From NCBI RefSeq assembly GCF_003286085.1, contig NW_020825289.1, positions 10,044,001 through 10,108,000 of the forward strand: DNA of 64,000 bases. Direction: 5' to 3'. Positions within the stretch are counted from its first letter, which is position 1, and each line of letters starts with the position of its first letter. Origin of the DNA: Drosophila persimilis (Eukaryota > Arthropoda > Insecta > Diptera > Drosophilidae). This document shows positions 34,835 through 48,200 of the stretch, piece by piece. Made by a program: the position numbers and the translations under genes. A model generated the notes under the pieces. The model had not been told where the DNA came from, did no database searches, and saw only the letters and a list, made by a program, of their open reading frames with translations.

Positions 34835-35435
34835 ATGATCGCTGGCTCTGGCAGATGGGTGTGGGCTCTTCTGGGCCTTCTTTCGGCTGTGGCCTGCAAG
34901 GAGGTTTGTCTCTTCTCGAGATCACGATGGTCGGTCTTCCAATTTCATTCTTCCACAGCAGCCGTCGGTTTTCCGGAATGGAAGATTAAAGTTAGTTTTG
35001 GAAGCTCTGGAAACCAGTTGCGACGGCAAAAGCGTGGAGTATTTCCGCAGGGTTTCCAGTGAGGGATCACTGTACACCTTTCGGGTGGTTAAGCTGGCAC
35101 CTGCCTTTACCATTGACATCGCTCTTCGGGTGCAGAAGTCGAAGCGGCTGATGTACAAGCTGGACAACTTGGATGGCTGCAAGTTCCTCGAGAATCCGCT
35201 GGTGAGCAAGGTCCTTGGGTATGTCTACAAGCGGCTGATTGTCAACGGCCGCTTCTTCAAATGCCCCATCCAGCCGGGTGTCTACTTCCTGAAGAACGAG
35301 GGCACAGTGGAAATCCTGCCCAGCTTTCATCCCACGGGACGCTACCAGCTGACAGTGCGGCTCAAGATGCCCAACAGTCGGGGCCCGTTTGTGATGCAAA
35401 TGCTCTGGATATACAACATTGTGCGCATCAAATAA
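34835..35435 (+). CDS. DUF1091-family secreted protein B
   Basis: Exons 34835-34903 and 34959-35435 give 181 residues. The signal peptide is MIAGSGRWVWALLGLLSAVA. The mature part has CDGKSVEYFRRVS, YKLDNLDGCKFLENPLVSKV, FKCPIQPGVYFLKNEG and the end MQMLWIYNIVRIK. The acceptor is CACAGCAG, a NAGNAG site, so an alternative product lacking one Gln is possible; I chose the upstream AG because it aligns with gene C. AATAAA at 35431-35436 overlaps the stop codon TAA (35433-35435). It is closer to C than to A. Confidence 0.92.
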
Positions 35436-35600
35436 AGCCTGCCCACACGAGCAGTGCCTATACATACGAGTATGTATGAACATATGTATATAAGCCCCGG
35501 TTTTCTCTGACCATTCTTTGCCAAGAGTGTTGTTTTCTGGCTGAATGACTTTGTTTGGGGGTCAATTAATTGCTCATTAATGGCATAGTTAATAGCCGCA

Positions 35601-36244
35601 ATGCAAATGACGATACATGCCAGTCGATTGTACGTTGTCATGGCATTTGGTTTTCGTGTTTGCCTCTGTGTCCTTGTACTTCCCTGTCTCCTTGCTGTGG
35701 TTGCTAAGGAGGAGGTATAATTAGCCAGAAGTTTCCTCAATCCATTGCTGAACCTATTAGTTTTCAGAAGCCGCTTGTCTTCAGGAAGGGAAACATGAAC
35801 TTCATAATGGAGTCCCTCGAGACGTTCTGCGATCACGACTATGTGGAGTACTTTCGCAAGGTGCCCGACGCTGGGCTGCTCTACACCTTCCGCGTGGCCC
35901 GGCCGGCCGCTGCCTTCTCCATTGACATCACCGGGAAGGTGCTGAAGACCCAGAAAGTGATGTACAGGACTGAAAACATAAACGGGTGCGAATTCCTCAG
36001 GAATCCCCTAATGAGCAAAGTTTTCGGCATCGTTTACAAGCATCTGGTGGTCAATGGCACTTTCTTTGAGTGCCCCATCAAGCCGAATGTGTACTTTCTG
36101 AAGAACGAGGGTGCGATGGCGGTACTGCCCTCCTTCCATCCGCCCGGACGCTTTCAGCTCTCCATGAGGGTAAAAATGGCCGAGAGCCGCCAGCCGTTTG
36201 TCATGGAAATGCTCTGGAAGTACAGAATTGTTCGCATAAAATAA
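35601..36244 (+). CDS. DUF1091-family secreted protein C
   Basis: Exons 35601-35714 and 35768-36244 give 196 residues from the first ATG. The ATG at 35640 (MAFGFRVCLCVLVLPCLLA) gives a cleaner signal peptide and a 183-residue product, which I think more likely. The core matches B almost block for block: CDHDYVEYFRKV, NINGCEFLRNPLMSKVFG, FECPIKPNVYFLKNEG, MEMLWKYRIVRIK. The poly(A) signal AATAAA at 36240-36245 overlaps the stop at 36242-36244, as in B. Confidence 0.92.
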
Positions 36245-39200
36245 ACACATTTGCATTTGGAGGTGTGCAAATTGGTTTAGTTGTCTCTAACCCTCGAGGT
36301 ACATATGCTTCCTTGCGTTGCGCATACGCCACGTGGTACGCACTTATTCCCGGTGGGGTCGTAAGGTCACGTGTGCGCTTGTGTCTGTGTGTGTGCCACT
36401 CGCGAAATCATAATTTGACGGCAATGCCTTCTTTGCATTTAATGTAGCGTAAACATTTTAATTTTTTATGAGCCTCGCCTGCCACAGCCATGGCCAATGT
36501 CTCATGCTCTGTCCGGATATGGAGCACAGCTCTGCCCCCCTCTCCCCTGCCCTGCTCTGCTCTGCTCTGCTGACTGCGACGTGCGCAAGTGGCCGTGGCA
36601 GTTGCCTTTATAATGCCACGTAGTCCCAGCCACTTGCCCAGGCCCAGGCCATGGCATGACCCACGCCACTATGGGCTCAGTGTGTGTTTTGGGTTGTTAC
36701 TGTGTCACGGATGCCTGCACGTCTTGCCTGGCCGGGCTGCTCTACCTGAAATCGGTTATAAACGATTTAGCAGGCTCTAGCAAGGCTCCCAGTGTTCACT
36801 TGGGTGTGCGGCATCCAGCGTCTTTGCCACGCATGCTGTGCGTTTCTGGGGCCCAAACGAGTTGTCGACAAGTCCCCCAAGAGAGCTCAGAAATGGGAAT
36901 TTCATTTACTGATTCGTTGACTGGGTTTATCTGGCAACGGATTCAGTTGAGGAATAAAGTGCAGTGATTTATGCCGAATAATTCAATATTCTACCAAGAA
37001 TAAATTCTTTTTTTTTTGTAGCAGGCTTTAGTCAGAACAATTTTACACCTGGCTGCACTTTCTCAGGTAGAACATTTCCCATTTCCCATATGTCCATAGA
37101 GGGTGAGAACATTTCCTGTTCGGTTTGATCGGCTTGCCACCAACCATTCGTATTGCTCTCTTGAAAAAATCCTTGTGGGCGTCGGATTAAAGGCTTTGCG
37201 GCACGGCATACCTTTTCGGAACCCTTTTTTTATGAGAAATATTTATTAAATACGCGGAAATTTCGCTTTTGTTTTTCGTGCCTTGACGACAGCATTTCAA
37301 GATCAAGATTTATGGGGTCTTAAATACAACATTTTATGGCCTAATCCGACCTATAAACTAAGGCCAGGCCTGACCAGGCCTGGGCCCAAAACTGTTTAAT
37401 TGCCCTTCCAAATGGCTTTGGAATTTTTGGATTTTAATGGCCACACGTAGCCGGAGCTATATGTCAAAATAGCTTTAGTAATTTGTTGGCACTCGTTAAC
37501 CGATGAAATGATCCCAAATTCTGTGACGAATGTAACAAAATATAACATTTCAGAGCCTCCCACACTCGCTTTAGGTTCCTAATAAAGGTCAAAGTTGAGG
37601 CTACTTGAGCGGATTCAGACATCCCACTTTGGCTTCATTAGCATCGAATTCCCAAACACAATTTTTCCGCTCGCAAGCACTTGAAATGGCTTGGAAAATA
37701 CGCCCAGCACTCTTCTTGACGTAACACGAGTAAAATGTTCAATTAGGCAGCAGTGGGGGGCCTTCGCTTACCTTTAATAAAAAAGGGGTTTCCATCCAAA
37801 GTTTTTTTTCTCATTATATTTAAGTGGAAAATGCCCACAAGCAACGGCGGAGGCAGCGGCGGAGAACCCATCTCAACAAGTGTAAGGAACAGAATGGATC
37901 GAGAAAAACCGCAAGCTCAGCAGGAAAAGGGCTCGTTGAGGACGAGTAATGGAAAATTACATATTTTTTTCGCACGTTTAACACAATTTCCGGGCCAGAA
38001 AGCAACAGAAATTTGTGCACATGATAGCCAAGCCCTCACTTTGATTCATCCATCCAGCGTGCAACTTTATCTTTCGTTGGAATACGTACCCACACCGACT
38101 GCTGATTATACGACGAGAAGCGGAGGGACTACAACATGAGGGCCTGTTTGTGAAGCACAATTTCCCATCACATTCGCACAAGTTTTGGACCAGGAGCTGA
38201 CACACTTGTGAAATGTGCACCGTAATGACTTATGCAAATCGCATCGCATTTTTCACCGCATCCTGGCCCAGGTACTTCAATTACAGCCCTGCCAGAACAG
38301 GCCTGCCTTCTCCCTTTGCCCATCCTGTATTATTATCCTTTGGATCTAAGTGATTGTTAAATTATTTAATTAAACGATTAAGAAGATACATATATGTATG
38401 GCGGTCCCGACTGCTGATGCCAGCGTTCTGTTGTTCGTGTTCTCCCCCTTATTTGAAGACCAGACCATCGAGGGTTTGTGGAGGGGTCCTTGCACAATCT
38501 GGGCAACTATAATTATCCTAGCATTGTGCAAGACACAACGCAACTACAGGTTGCTGCTGTACTGCGTTCAGTAATGGATAGGTTTGGGTCGACATGAACA
38601 TGGCTCGACCGGAGGCCCCCAAGGCCGTCTTGCAGGCCAAATGAAGTGAATTATGCATACAGTTCTATATATATATATCAATGGGTCCCACGCTGTTCAG
38701 CTATTCAGCTGTATTCGGACGCATTCTGTCCGACGTCAGCGACATCAACAATTGGTGGGGGGAATGCAGTTCTCCTGCCCTAATGGACTGCACTTTGCAG
38801 GATACTCGTACTCTGCAGATTATCGTTATACTTAACGGCAACGATCATTCAACGAGAGACAGTGAATTATTACCAGGAGTTCTGTAATGCCTTACTAGCA
38901 TTGCAGTAATTTTGTAGTGAGAAAAGTTGGCACTGCCAAGCGTTGGGATGTAAGCCATCAGCCAGTCAGTATTGTCCTGATGCTCGACATTAATGTTTTA
39001 CTAGCTGAATGGCGGCCTTGGCTGTTCCATTATGACACATCCACGGACTGGAGGAATTCTGTGCAATGTTGACAAATGAAAGTATCCAACAAAAAGTTGA
39101 TATTAACAATAAATTATATTGTTTTAGTTCACTCAGATGAAAAAGCCATGGTAAAAATAATCACATATGTACATGTTTCAATTAAATGTGGCTCATTTTT

Positions 39201-42200
39201 AATATGAATATAAAACAATTATTTTTGTTATATCCAATTTGAACTAAAAATATATATTTTTGGTATCTAAATGTGAAAATATTTATATTAAATAAATTAG
39301 CGGCCCCTGCGACTTTTCGCTGTGGCGCAAATTTTAGTAGTACAAAAAATGATACAAAATTCAATTTCTTCGCTATTTTGGGTGGTAAATACTAAAAACT
39401 AAAGAAACATTTGTGCCAAAGCGGTCAAACTGTTCTCAATTGATGAAATCCAATACAATTTTATTTATATTTATATTTATTCAAAAAAATGAAATATATT
39501 TATTTTAAATATGAAAAGTATTTGTATTTATTTTAATTAATTATTATGAAAACAATTTTTTCGAAGTTCTCGAAGATAAATTTATTGGTATTTAATTTTA
39601 TTTTATTTTTAAATATAATATAATATTTAATATAATTAATTTATAACTATATAATGTATAATTTCAAGGAATTTTTTTCTCTAAGTGTATTCTACTTAGT
39701 TAGCTTAATGTCCGATTTCTTAAGAACTACTTTCTACATCTATCCTCCATTCCCCCCCATCAACAACACACATTTACCATTTACCACAAAAAATAAGGAT
39801 TCTCAGCAATAAAATTGGCCGTCGGACTTGTGTACATACATACATATGTACGTATGTAAACACTCGTACGTTCATATTTATGTAAGTAGAGATTAACATT
39901 GGAGTACATACAAATACAGCTTACCCGGCGGCTATTCGGAATGTTTCCGTTTCTATTTTCCGACTGTGGCAGCGTCATCGTCTATTTTTACACCTGGCAA
40001 CAACAAAGAGCGAGCTGGGAAGCTCATCGCAGCGGGTGGCCCGGACTGAACTCTCACATTTTGGCATTGGGTCGGTGGGCAAAAGAGCAATACAAACAGC
40101 GCTTGTGTTCATCAATGAAAGAACACTCGTAAATAAATAATTATGTGCTCCGCAACTATAGGCGATGGCCCAGGGATCGATGTGGTGTTCGGACCGAGCC
40201 AAGCCCGAACCCAAAATCGAAACCAGCAAAGCCACCTGGCAAGGCCAACAGCATTTGCGGCAAAATCTAAACTGCAGCCGTTTTATGGACTCTTTTGTGC
40301 TCAAAGTCGAGCTGCTTTTGTCGGTGTGTGAGTGTCTTTCAGTGTGTGACCGGGTGGGAGGACGGGTGTCCTGGCCGAGACAAAAAGAAAAGTTCCAAAA
40401 TCAATCAACGTGCGAAAAAGGCAATTTGTGGCTAGCAGCCAGCTTCCAAAGGTCGGATGCCAAAGACCGAAACCTTAAATATACTATTATCATCGTCGGG
40501 AACTACGAGTATTCATCAGACAGGGAGAGAGATCATGGTAATACTTACTGTCCTGCTGCCATCCAACCTGGTCTTCAGATAGGCTGGAAGTTCCACAGAT
40601 GCTTTGTGGATACTCATCTATTAAATACAAATTTTCTCAATATTTATGGAAAGGGAAGTGGTTAAAGATCGGTCCGTTCAAGGCCTATTTTTATTGTTTT
40701 AACTAAGGAAAGTAATTTTGTAATATATCATTAATATGTTCTTCAAAACTTTATTTTATATATTTTTATATATATTCTCTAATAAAAATCTACAAAAATA
40801 ATCAAAAATTAGTGTACATATCAAACAAGGAACTAATTGGATTGTAAAACTCTTTTGTGGGTTGCTAAATACTTTATTAAATTAATATACCCTACCATCA
40901 ATGAGGGTACACTATACCAATGCTTGAAAATTCTATTATAAGTAAAGTTCCCTTGCTGTTGCTTTTCCGGGTGTGGGAGCGGGTGTGGGTGTGGGTATAG
41001 GAGTGGGTATCTGGAGGTGTGCTGCGGGGATGACCGTTTTATGTTGACAACTTTTTTGTACCGACAAATGTGGCGTAAAACATGAGCAATTCTCGACTTT
41101 TTGGGACCCGACGCGAACCGGACCGGGCTGGCCTTTCTTATTGCTCGGCAAAATAAATATTTCGGCTGTGTCCTGTCGCTTATTGTCCCCGGAGTGCCGT
41201 TGGTCAATGATGCATTTAATAGCGTTCGCTCCAGAAATTTCGCTTTCTTAAGATTTTCGCGGTGCTTACGAGTATTTGTGACAATAAACAATAAAGAATT
41301 TTTCAATTATCGGTGGAGGAGGGTATCCACGCCTGCGTGGACCCCTGCCCACGCAAATTTAATTAGCAGAAAGCCCATGCATGACTGGGACATTTTAAAT
41401 TTAGCAATTACGTGGGAGGCGAAAGGTACAGGTGCGATAGACCGACCTCCGTCAGGGGCCGGTGCCAGTGCAGCCAGCCAAAGCGGATATCCTTTCTGGC
41501 AGGGCAGAATCAAGTGAAGCCAAACGAAACCGAATCGAACCGCCCAGCACAAAGCGAATCAAGGGAAGCCAAGTGGAAGGGAGGGATACTGCACGGAGGC
41601 CGCTGACTGATTGCCGGTCCAGGCCAGCAGACAGAGCAATCCATCCGATCCGGCAGCCAGCCAATTCGAATGGCTACGGATTTATGCAAATTTCAACGTA
41701 CTTTGCGGCTGAGGCTGTCATCTTGCAGCCGTTGCAAGTGCTCAGGGAAACAAAAGGTGCCACGGAAGCGCGAAATTGTATATGGAAATACGCGACTCAA
41801 AATCATTTAAGTCGTCAAGGGAGTTTTTCCTTGATTTGCTGGATTCAGCAGAAGTCCCTTTACATAAGCCTTAAAATGGAATACAAATATTTGTGTGTCT
41901 ATTTGTGCTATTTATTTACTTTGAATGGGGTATTCACCGATAGTTAAGAAGTCTGCTAAACTTTAGATTTATTCAGACCTTAAAGTCTTGGACTTTCGAT
42001 AAGGAACAGCCTGTGTTATATACTCCGGCTCTGGGCAGCCGATGAAAGCCGTGCTATAAAAAATATATACTGTATCTGCAGGGGCTAATCCTTAAGCCGG
42101 CCTAAGAATGGGCTCTTAAAAACGGAATCCGCCAGCTCGAATGACAGACTTGAGGCTTCGCGGTTCGTGGTGCAAGCACTCCTTGGTATCATCCGAGGCG

Positions 42201-45200
42201 CAACTGTACAACAATCCGACACTAATTACTTGCAAAACGGCAAACGAAATTCTGTTCAAACCCCAAAACCCAAACTCAAAGAATTTCAATTTTCAATTGA
42301 AGTTCCTTCCATTGGAGCAATTAAAACTAATTGAATCGTTTCAAGTTTTCGGCGGGTGCGAGAGTGAACTGATGTGGAACTGACGCAATTGCAGTCAACT
42401 CGATTGCTGGGTAATGAGTGTGGTCCGAAAATGAGGATAGGAAGGCACTATCAAAACGAACGGACAGGAGGAGGATGATGTGTCCTAGAAGTGTGCTGTG
42501 TGCTGGACAGAGAAAGTGAAAGCAAACATTTGCTCGCCCAGCAGGAGTGTTGGTGAATATCGAAGAGGCGACTGCCGGGGCAGAAAATAAAAGAAAGCCG
42601 TAAGGCAAATAAAAGAGTTTTACTCTGTGTCTCCGCTGTTCTTGTTATTTAAGTAGTTGCTGTGACAAAGTGCAATGACGAGCAACGGTTTTATTTACAC
42701 TATGACCCTCTGCCAGGCGGGCGTTTCTTGTGGGCGTACACACACACACACCCACACCCACACGCTCAACAATACAGAACAGTGTCGCCATTTTCGAGGG
42801 GAATCTTGTGACGTTACCGTCCTTCAGTTTCGGGCCAGAACCCAGACAGGTAAAAGAATTTGCTGCTTCACCGGTCCATCGCTCCTCCGGTAACCTCGTG
42901 GCTAAAGCTTCTGAGCCAAGAGATGGTCTACGGTCCTCCCCATCACTGTCATTGTCTCTCTTTTTCAGTGTGCAATTTCCTAATGGAGCAAAGCTTAAAG
43001 TTTCCAAAAAACAACAACACGACCAGATTCGGGGACGTACATGCTTTCCATACCCTTACCCTCACCCTGCCGTAAAGTGGCATAAGCTCGAAGGAATGAT
43101 TGAGTTCGTGTACCCTCTGTAAGGGTATGCAAAAGCAGAAAAATGCATTGCAGAGTGCAGAGCAGGGCGAAACTCGATACAATTCGAAATGGCAACGGGA
43201 ATTGTCCGAGAAGCGACACTGAGCGGTTGACATTCGAGAGTCCTGCGCCGCGCCGTTTGCCTTTCAGTGGGTATCCCCCAGATGCCCGGCCAGGCGTATC
43301 CAGTACCGAATCATACATCAATTACTGTCTAACCAAATGGCGTTCAATTAGCCCACAAGCGAATGGGACCTACGTCCCATCCAGTCACTGCCCCAAGCCC
43401 CAAGGAACTGCTGTTTCTTATTCAAAATTCAAAGCAACCCAAACCAAATAGAGGGGTACAGTGAAGGCTCCCACAAGCGGATATGCATTGAGATCCTCGA
43501 CTGTTTCGTTTTCAGAGATACCTCCTTCCAGAAGTCCTTCCAAGAGATCCTTTTACCTTTTAATGTGAATATCGTCTACTTTTCCTGAAGTTTTTGTGCA
43601 ATTTCCATAAATTGTGGAATCGTTTATATATTTTAAATCTATTTCTGTTCGTTCACATGGGGGTTTCACTGTACTTTCCCGTCACGTTTTCCTTGCATAA
43701 TTGAACGACCTGTCTGTGGTCTTTCTACCGTTTCTTCTACTTCGATATTCTCTTTTATTTTTTTTGGTTCCGTTTAAGCAACTGTGTCTGGAGGATGGAG
43801 CGATGGTGAACGCGCATCTATCGATAAAATATCCAAATACATATAACTTTTATTATTGCTTTAGGAAACACACACGAAAATATTATATGCCCACAAGTAG
43901 CACAATATTTTATAATATAACTTCCAGAAACGGAAACCCAGTGCGAGGGAGACCCACGTATCCTGTGCGTTGGATGAGAAAGGATTCTTCCAGGAAGCTT
44001 TAGTTAATTGATATGACATTGTGAGCGGCGTGGTTTTTGGAGGCTTTGGCACAAATTCAAACAGCCCCTAAATTCAATGTGTCAATCAAAAATTGTACCC
44101 GAAAATACGGACGCGAAGGTTCGATCGAGTCGCACCCACACGTGTTCCAAAATAAATATTGACAGTCACAACAAGCGACAAAAAAAAAAAAACAATGAAT
44201 ATTTGGAAACAGTCGCGCCCGCGAGATGCTGCCCGGACGCGTCAAAAGGCAAAAAATGAAAAGGTATAATAAAGAAAAAAAAAGGAAATACGTGAAACGT
44301 TACATAATTCATGGTGGCAACGAGCACAGTCTGGCTCCATCACGCCCACTCTGGCTCTCAGTTTTAGTATCAGTCACAGACTCTCGCAGGATTCGCATAA
44401 ATATACAATTTAGTTTAGGCATTTGAATATTTCTTTTCCCGCCCTCCCTTCCCCTTCAGTCTTGTGACGAGCCGAGCCGGCAGCAGCTGCGTTCCAAGGT
44501 TTCCTTCAGGATTTGCACGCCCCCTTTATTCATCGGAACCTGACACTAATGAAAAAAGCGAAATCGTGTCGAGAGCTGAGAGTTCGATGCGACTAAAGGG
44601 AAACAGCATTAAAGTGTGTTATTCGTTTTTAAAGGTATTTCGGGGAGATACCTTGTGCTGGAAATAAACATGGGAAGGAATCGAAAAAGCTTCGAGGGAC
44701 ATATTAGATTGTGTTTAGTTTAGGAAGGATAATAGTTAGGGTTAAACTTTTCAAGAAAGCACGAAATTTAAAGACTTTCCGTGAGCCGTGCTTTTTACAA
44801 ACAATTTTGCATAATTAATATGCGGCTTAAATCGGTAATCAAATTACCCAAATTGTGTTAACGCTATTCACTCACGTTCACCTTTTTGTTTGATTACATT
44901 TGGAAATTGGCTCGACGGCTCCGCCGCATGCGAGTGAAATCAAATGGAATTGAATCAGCAAAATTACACGCTCTGTGCAGTAGTGCGTACACAGGGTTTA
45001 TATACGAACATTGAAGCTATAAATAAAATATGCCAGAAAATTTAATTCACTTAGAAGCGACTTTAAAGCGTTATACCAAACATAGTTGGTTTCAAACGAC
45101 TCGATCTGCTGTAGGAATGGAGCGCGATCTCCATCTTTTGAATACAATTGTATCCAAGCTTGTAAGTGAATAATCCTGAGTTTTTGTTCTTGAATGTGCA

Positions 45201-48200
45201 GTGAAACGTGCAGTTTAAGCTTCTTGAAATATGATTTCTGCAATAGGTGTCCAATGTGATAAAGGTATTTATGTTAGCTATAATCAAGGTTGATGGTTTA
45301 ACCTGAAATGATGATTATTTTGCTTCTAATGTGGGATGATTGCTTAGTTTGAGTTGCCTCTTTGGCACTCTCCTGTGCCGCTTTGACCAAACTCCATGCC
45401 CCCAGTGCAAATATATGCGTTTCTGCCTGTCACCTGCCACAGTTTCAGGTTTTTCTTCTTTTTTTAGTGTTACTTGAAAGCTGCATCAAGTCAGACATTT
45501 GTGCATCTATCTGCATACTATTTGGGAACTTTAAAAGGTCCTCTAAGAGCACCAGAGGAGGACAGCGTGTGTCCTGTCTGTCATCTGTCTGACTGAAATG
45601 CAATCTCAGCCTCGAGACCCTAGGGGAAGCATCCCCCCCTCGTGCAGCTCGTTTGAATACAGACTCGTGCATATTGCATCATCACGCGTGAAGATTCTCT
45701 TTTCTGATAACTCCATGGGAAATACATATATCAAAAATTCATATTTGTCGGCCTTCTCTTTTTCTTTTTTTTTGCACTTGGATGCCAATTTATTTGTATT
45801 AATGTCCCAAGTGATTTCGGTTGCCCCTATCAGCACGAGGGGATGGCTCGCAGGATGTTGGCCTGAAAGAGATATTATCTTTGTGTCGGCTTTCCACATC
45901 TTTCCCTTGCGGTTTTAGTAAAAATAATTCTAGGGTACTCTTAGGATACATTGGGCATGTCGAGGCAAGAATGGATATCAGTTTATCAAACCAATATTAC
46001 TTTGTGGAAAACATTTAAATCTGTCATCGGGCCTCTGCCTTTACATCGAGTTAAAGCTGAAAATTCTTCGTTGCCGAGTGTCCTTACACACAACGAATGG
46101 GGTATCCCCTGGTCGTGAGTGCCAGTGTCTGTCAAGGATGTCTCGAGCTGTTTCTGGCCACCGACTGTTGTTTGGGAGCGAGCCCCGTTTGCTCCTGCTG
46201 CCTGTTCAAGGGTGCTCTCTTGTCTGTGATGTTCATCTCTTGTTCCGTCTGTGGGTACACAAAATAGCATAAATATTTTTGCATTATTGCCCGCCTGGCT
46301 ATCTCCGTGTCCGGCCAGTAGTTTCCACTTTTTACAAATTTTTGTTTCCCCATTGTTTGGAGTTGACAGCTGGGCGAACCGCACACTAAGCGCATAGGTC
46401 TGCCAGAAGGTACTCGTACATATCTCGGACTCGACTCCTTGGATCTGTCGGAAGAATGCGGCATGTAAATTCGGTTTGACATTTTAATTACACTACAACT
46501 CAAGAGCCCATACGCCCATCCGTGAGCGTCAGCCTGGGCCTGAGTCGGTGTAGTACGTGTTAACGAAAGTTCAGTTTGCACGGCTCTTCTCTGACATATT
46601 AATGCATTCCGGCAAGATTAAGCAGTCAGAGAGGGCTGTGCTCTGGCATAATTGGAACCACCTGACGCGAGTCAGGCTCCGAGGCATGGTAGGCTGTCAA
46701 GCACTCAATTTAGGCCATCAACTAGTGCCTGACTCCACGCGCTTGGCGTCGAAACAAATTACTGAGTAAAGTCCTTTCTCCTGGCGGCAGTGGCTGTGGC
46801 GGTGGCGGACTCCTTTCTGGCATATCTTCACATTCTAATTTATTTTTATATTATGCTGCCTTGATTGTGTGCCCTCACTGCGGATCCATTTCGGGATGTT
46901 TGCGTGCCATGTCCTTGTAACAATGATTTTTCTGCCTACGACAAATGGCCGGAAATTGACAAGAAATTTCCCCAACACACACATAAGCATATAAGAGCAC
47001 ATTTACTAATCAACTGCACACAAACACACATAAACACTTGGACTTGGGTTTCGTGTTTGTTGAGGTCTCGTCCCTACCTCCTTCGCTTGCTCCTTGGCAT
47101 ATCAATGGACCAATCGTCCCAAATATTGACCGGAATTTGTAATTGAGTCAAGCGCAAAAACAGCTCCAAAAACTTTGAACTTTGTCAAACCCTTTAAAAG
47201 TTTGGTCGGTAAACTATTTATAAATTATGAATTGGGGTAAAGGTCAACTGAAACGGAGGGACATGTCCGGCATTCCTAGCTTAAAGCTATCTTAAGCTAT
47301 TCTACATCTGTGGTTGTACAGTCTTAAAATCCGAGATATCTGTAAAATTCATCCCTGAAATTCTATTTTTATGAGTATGAAATTCCAAGCCAAATCGTAG
47401 TCAGGAGCTAGGATTCGACTACTGCCAAGATAATAGAAATATTTACCCCAAAGCCTTATATGCCTTAACCCCTTTATTTATTACTTTTCTATTCATTTCC
47501 ACATGAGCCTTGGATTTAATTGGGGATACAAGCATTAAAGCCGTTTCTAATACATATTTCATAGTACTTTTGGCCTGGCCCTCTGTTGTGGTGCAGTTGC
47601 TGTTGATGTTCGGGGATTTGCATGTTGAATAGAGGATTTCCGAGTACAACCCCATACACACTCACATGCTCACTCACTTGATTCCCCCGAGCACTCCAGC
47701 CACACCTCCTTGGCGCTGTCAGTTGCAGTTTTGTTTCAGTCCATAGACACGGCTTTATATTTTTGTCATGGGCGGCATAGAATTTCGTCTATCGATCCGG
47801 ATTCAGTTCATCAATCACTTATGGAAATCAATACGCTTACCTAAGTGGGGCGACCTTTTGTGTTTTAATGTTTTAGAATTCCCAGATGGAATGACTGACG
47901 GCGAGGATGGGGTGTGCGTCGGTGTCTCGTCCACTTAATTCTCCTGCGGCTTTCCCTACATACTGTATATACGCTGTATGGTAATGTTTTAGTCGGTACT
48001 TTTCCATCCAATGTTTGATAAGCGATTGTTTGCGGTCAGTGTTGTGGCCACTGGAACGTGCGAATAAAATATCACCCAAGCGGGTACTCATAGGCCCCAT
48101 GGCTGGGTCCAAAAAAAAACACAAGCAGCCTCAAAAACACAAAATCATACTCAAAAACTGTGGCTGAAAATAAATTGCTCGACTTAATTTACATTTTTTA

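Noticed and set aside
36589-36967. Open frames of 63 and 103 codons after the DUF1091 cluster
   Set aside because: No similarity to the family and no signal peptide with intron in the expected place; not a fourth copy.
37831-37881. ATG with 17 codons (MPTSNGGGSGGEPISTS) before AGT|GTAAGG, as a third alternative first exon
   Set aside because: It ends in phase 0, not phase 2 like the other two, and the leader upstream is AT-rich with no promoter features.
40880-40915. TATACCCTACCATCAATGAGGGTA resembling a transposon end
   Set aside because: Only a short imperfect palindrome; no second end or internal match to the element at 53696.
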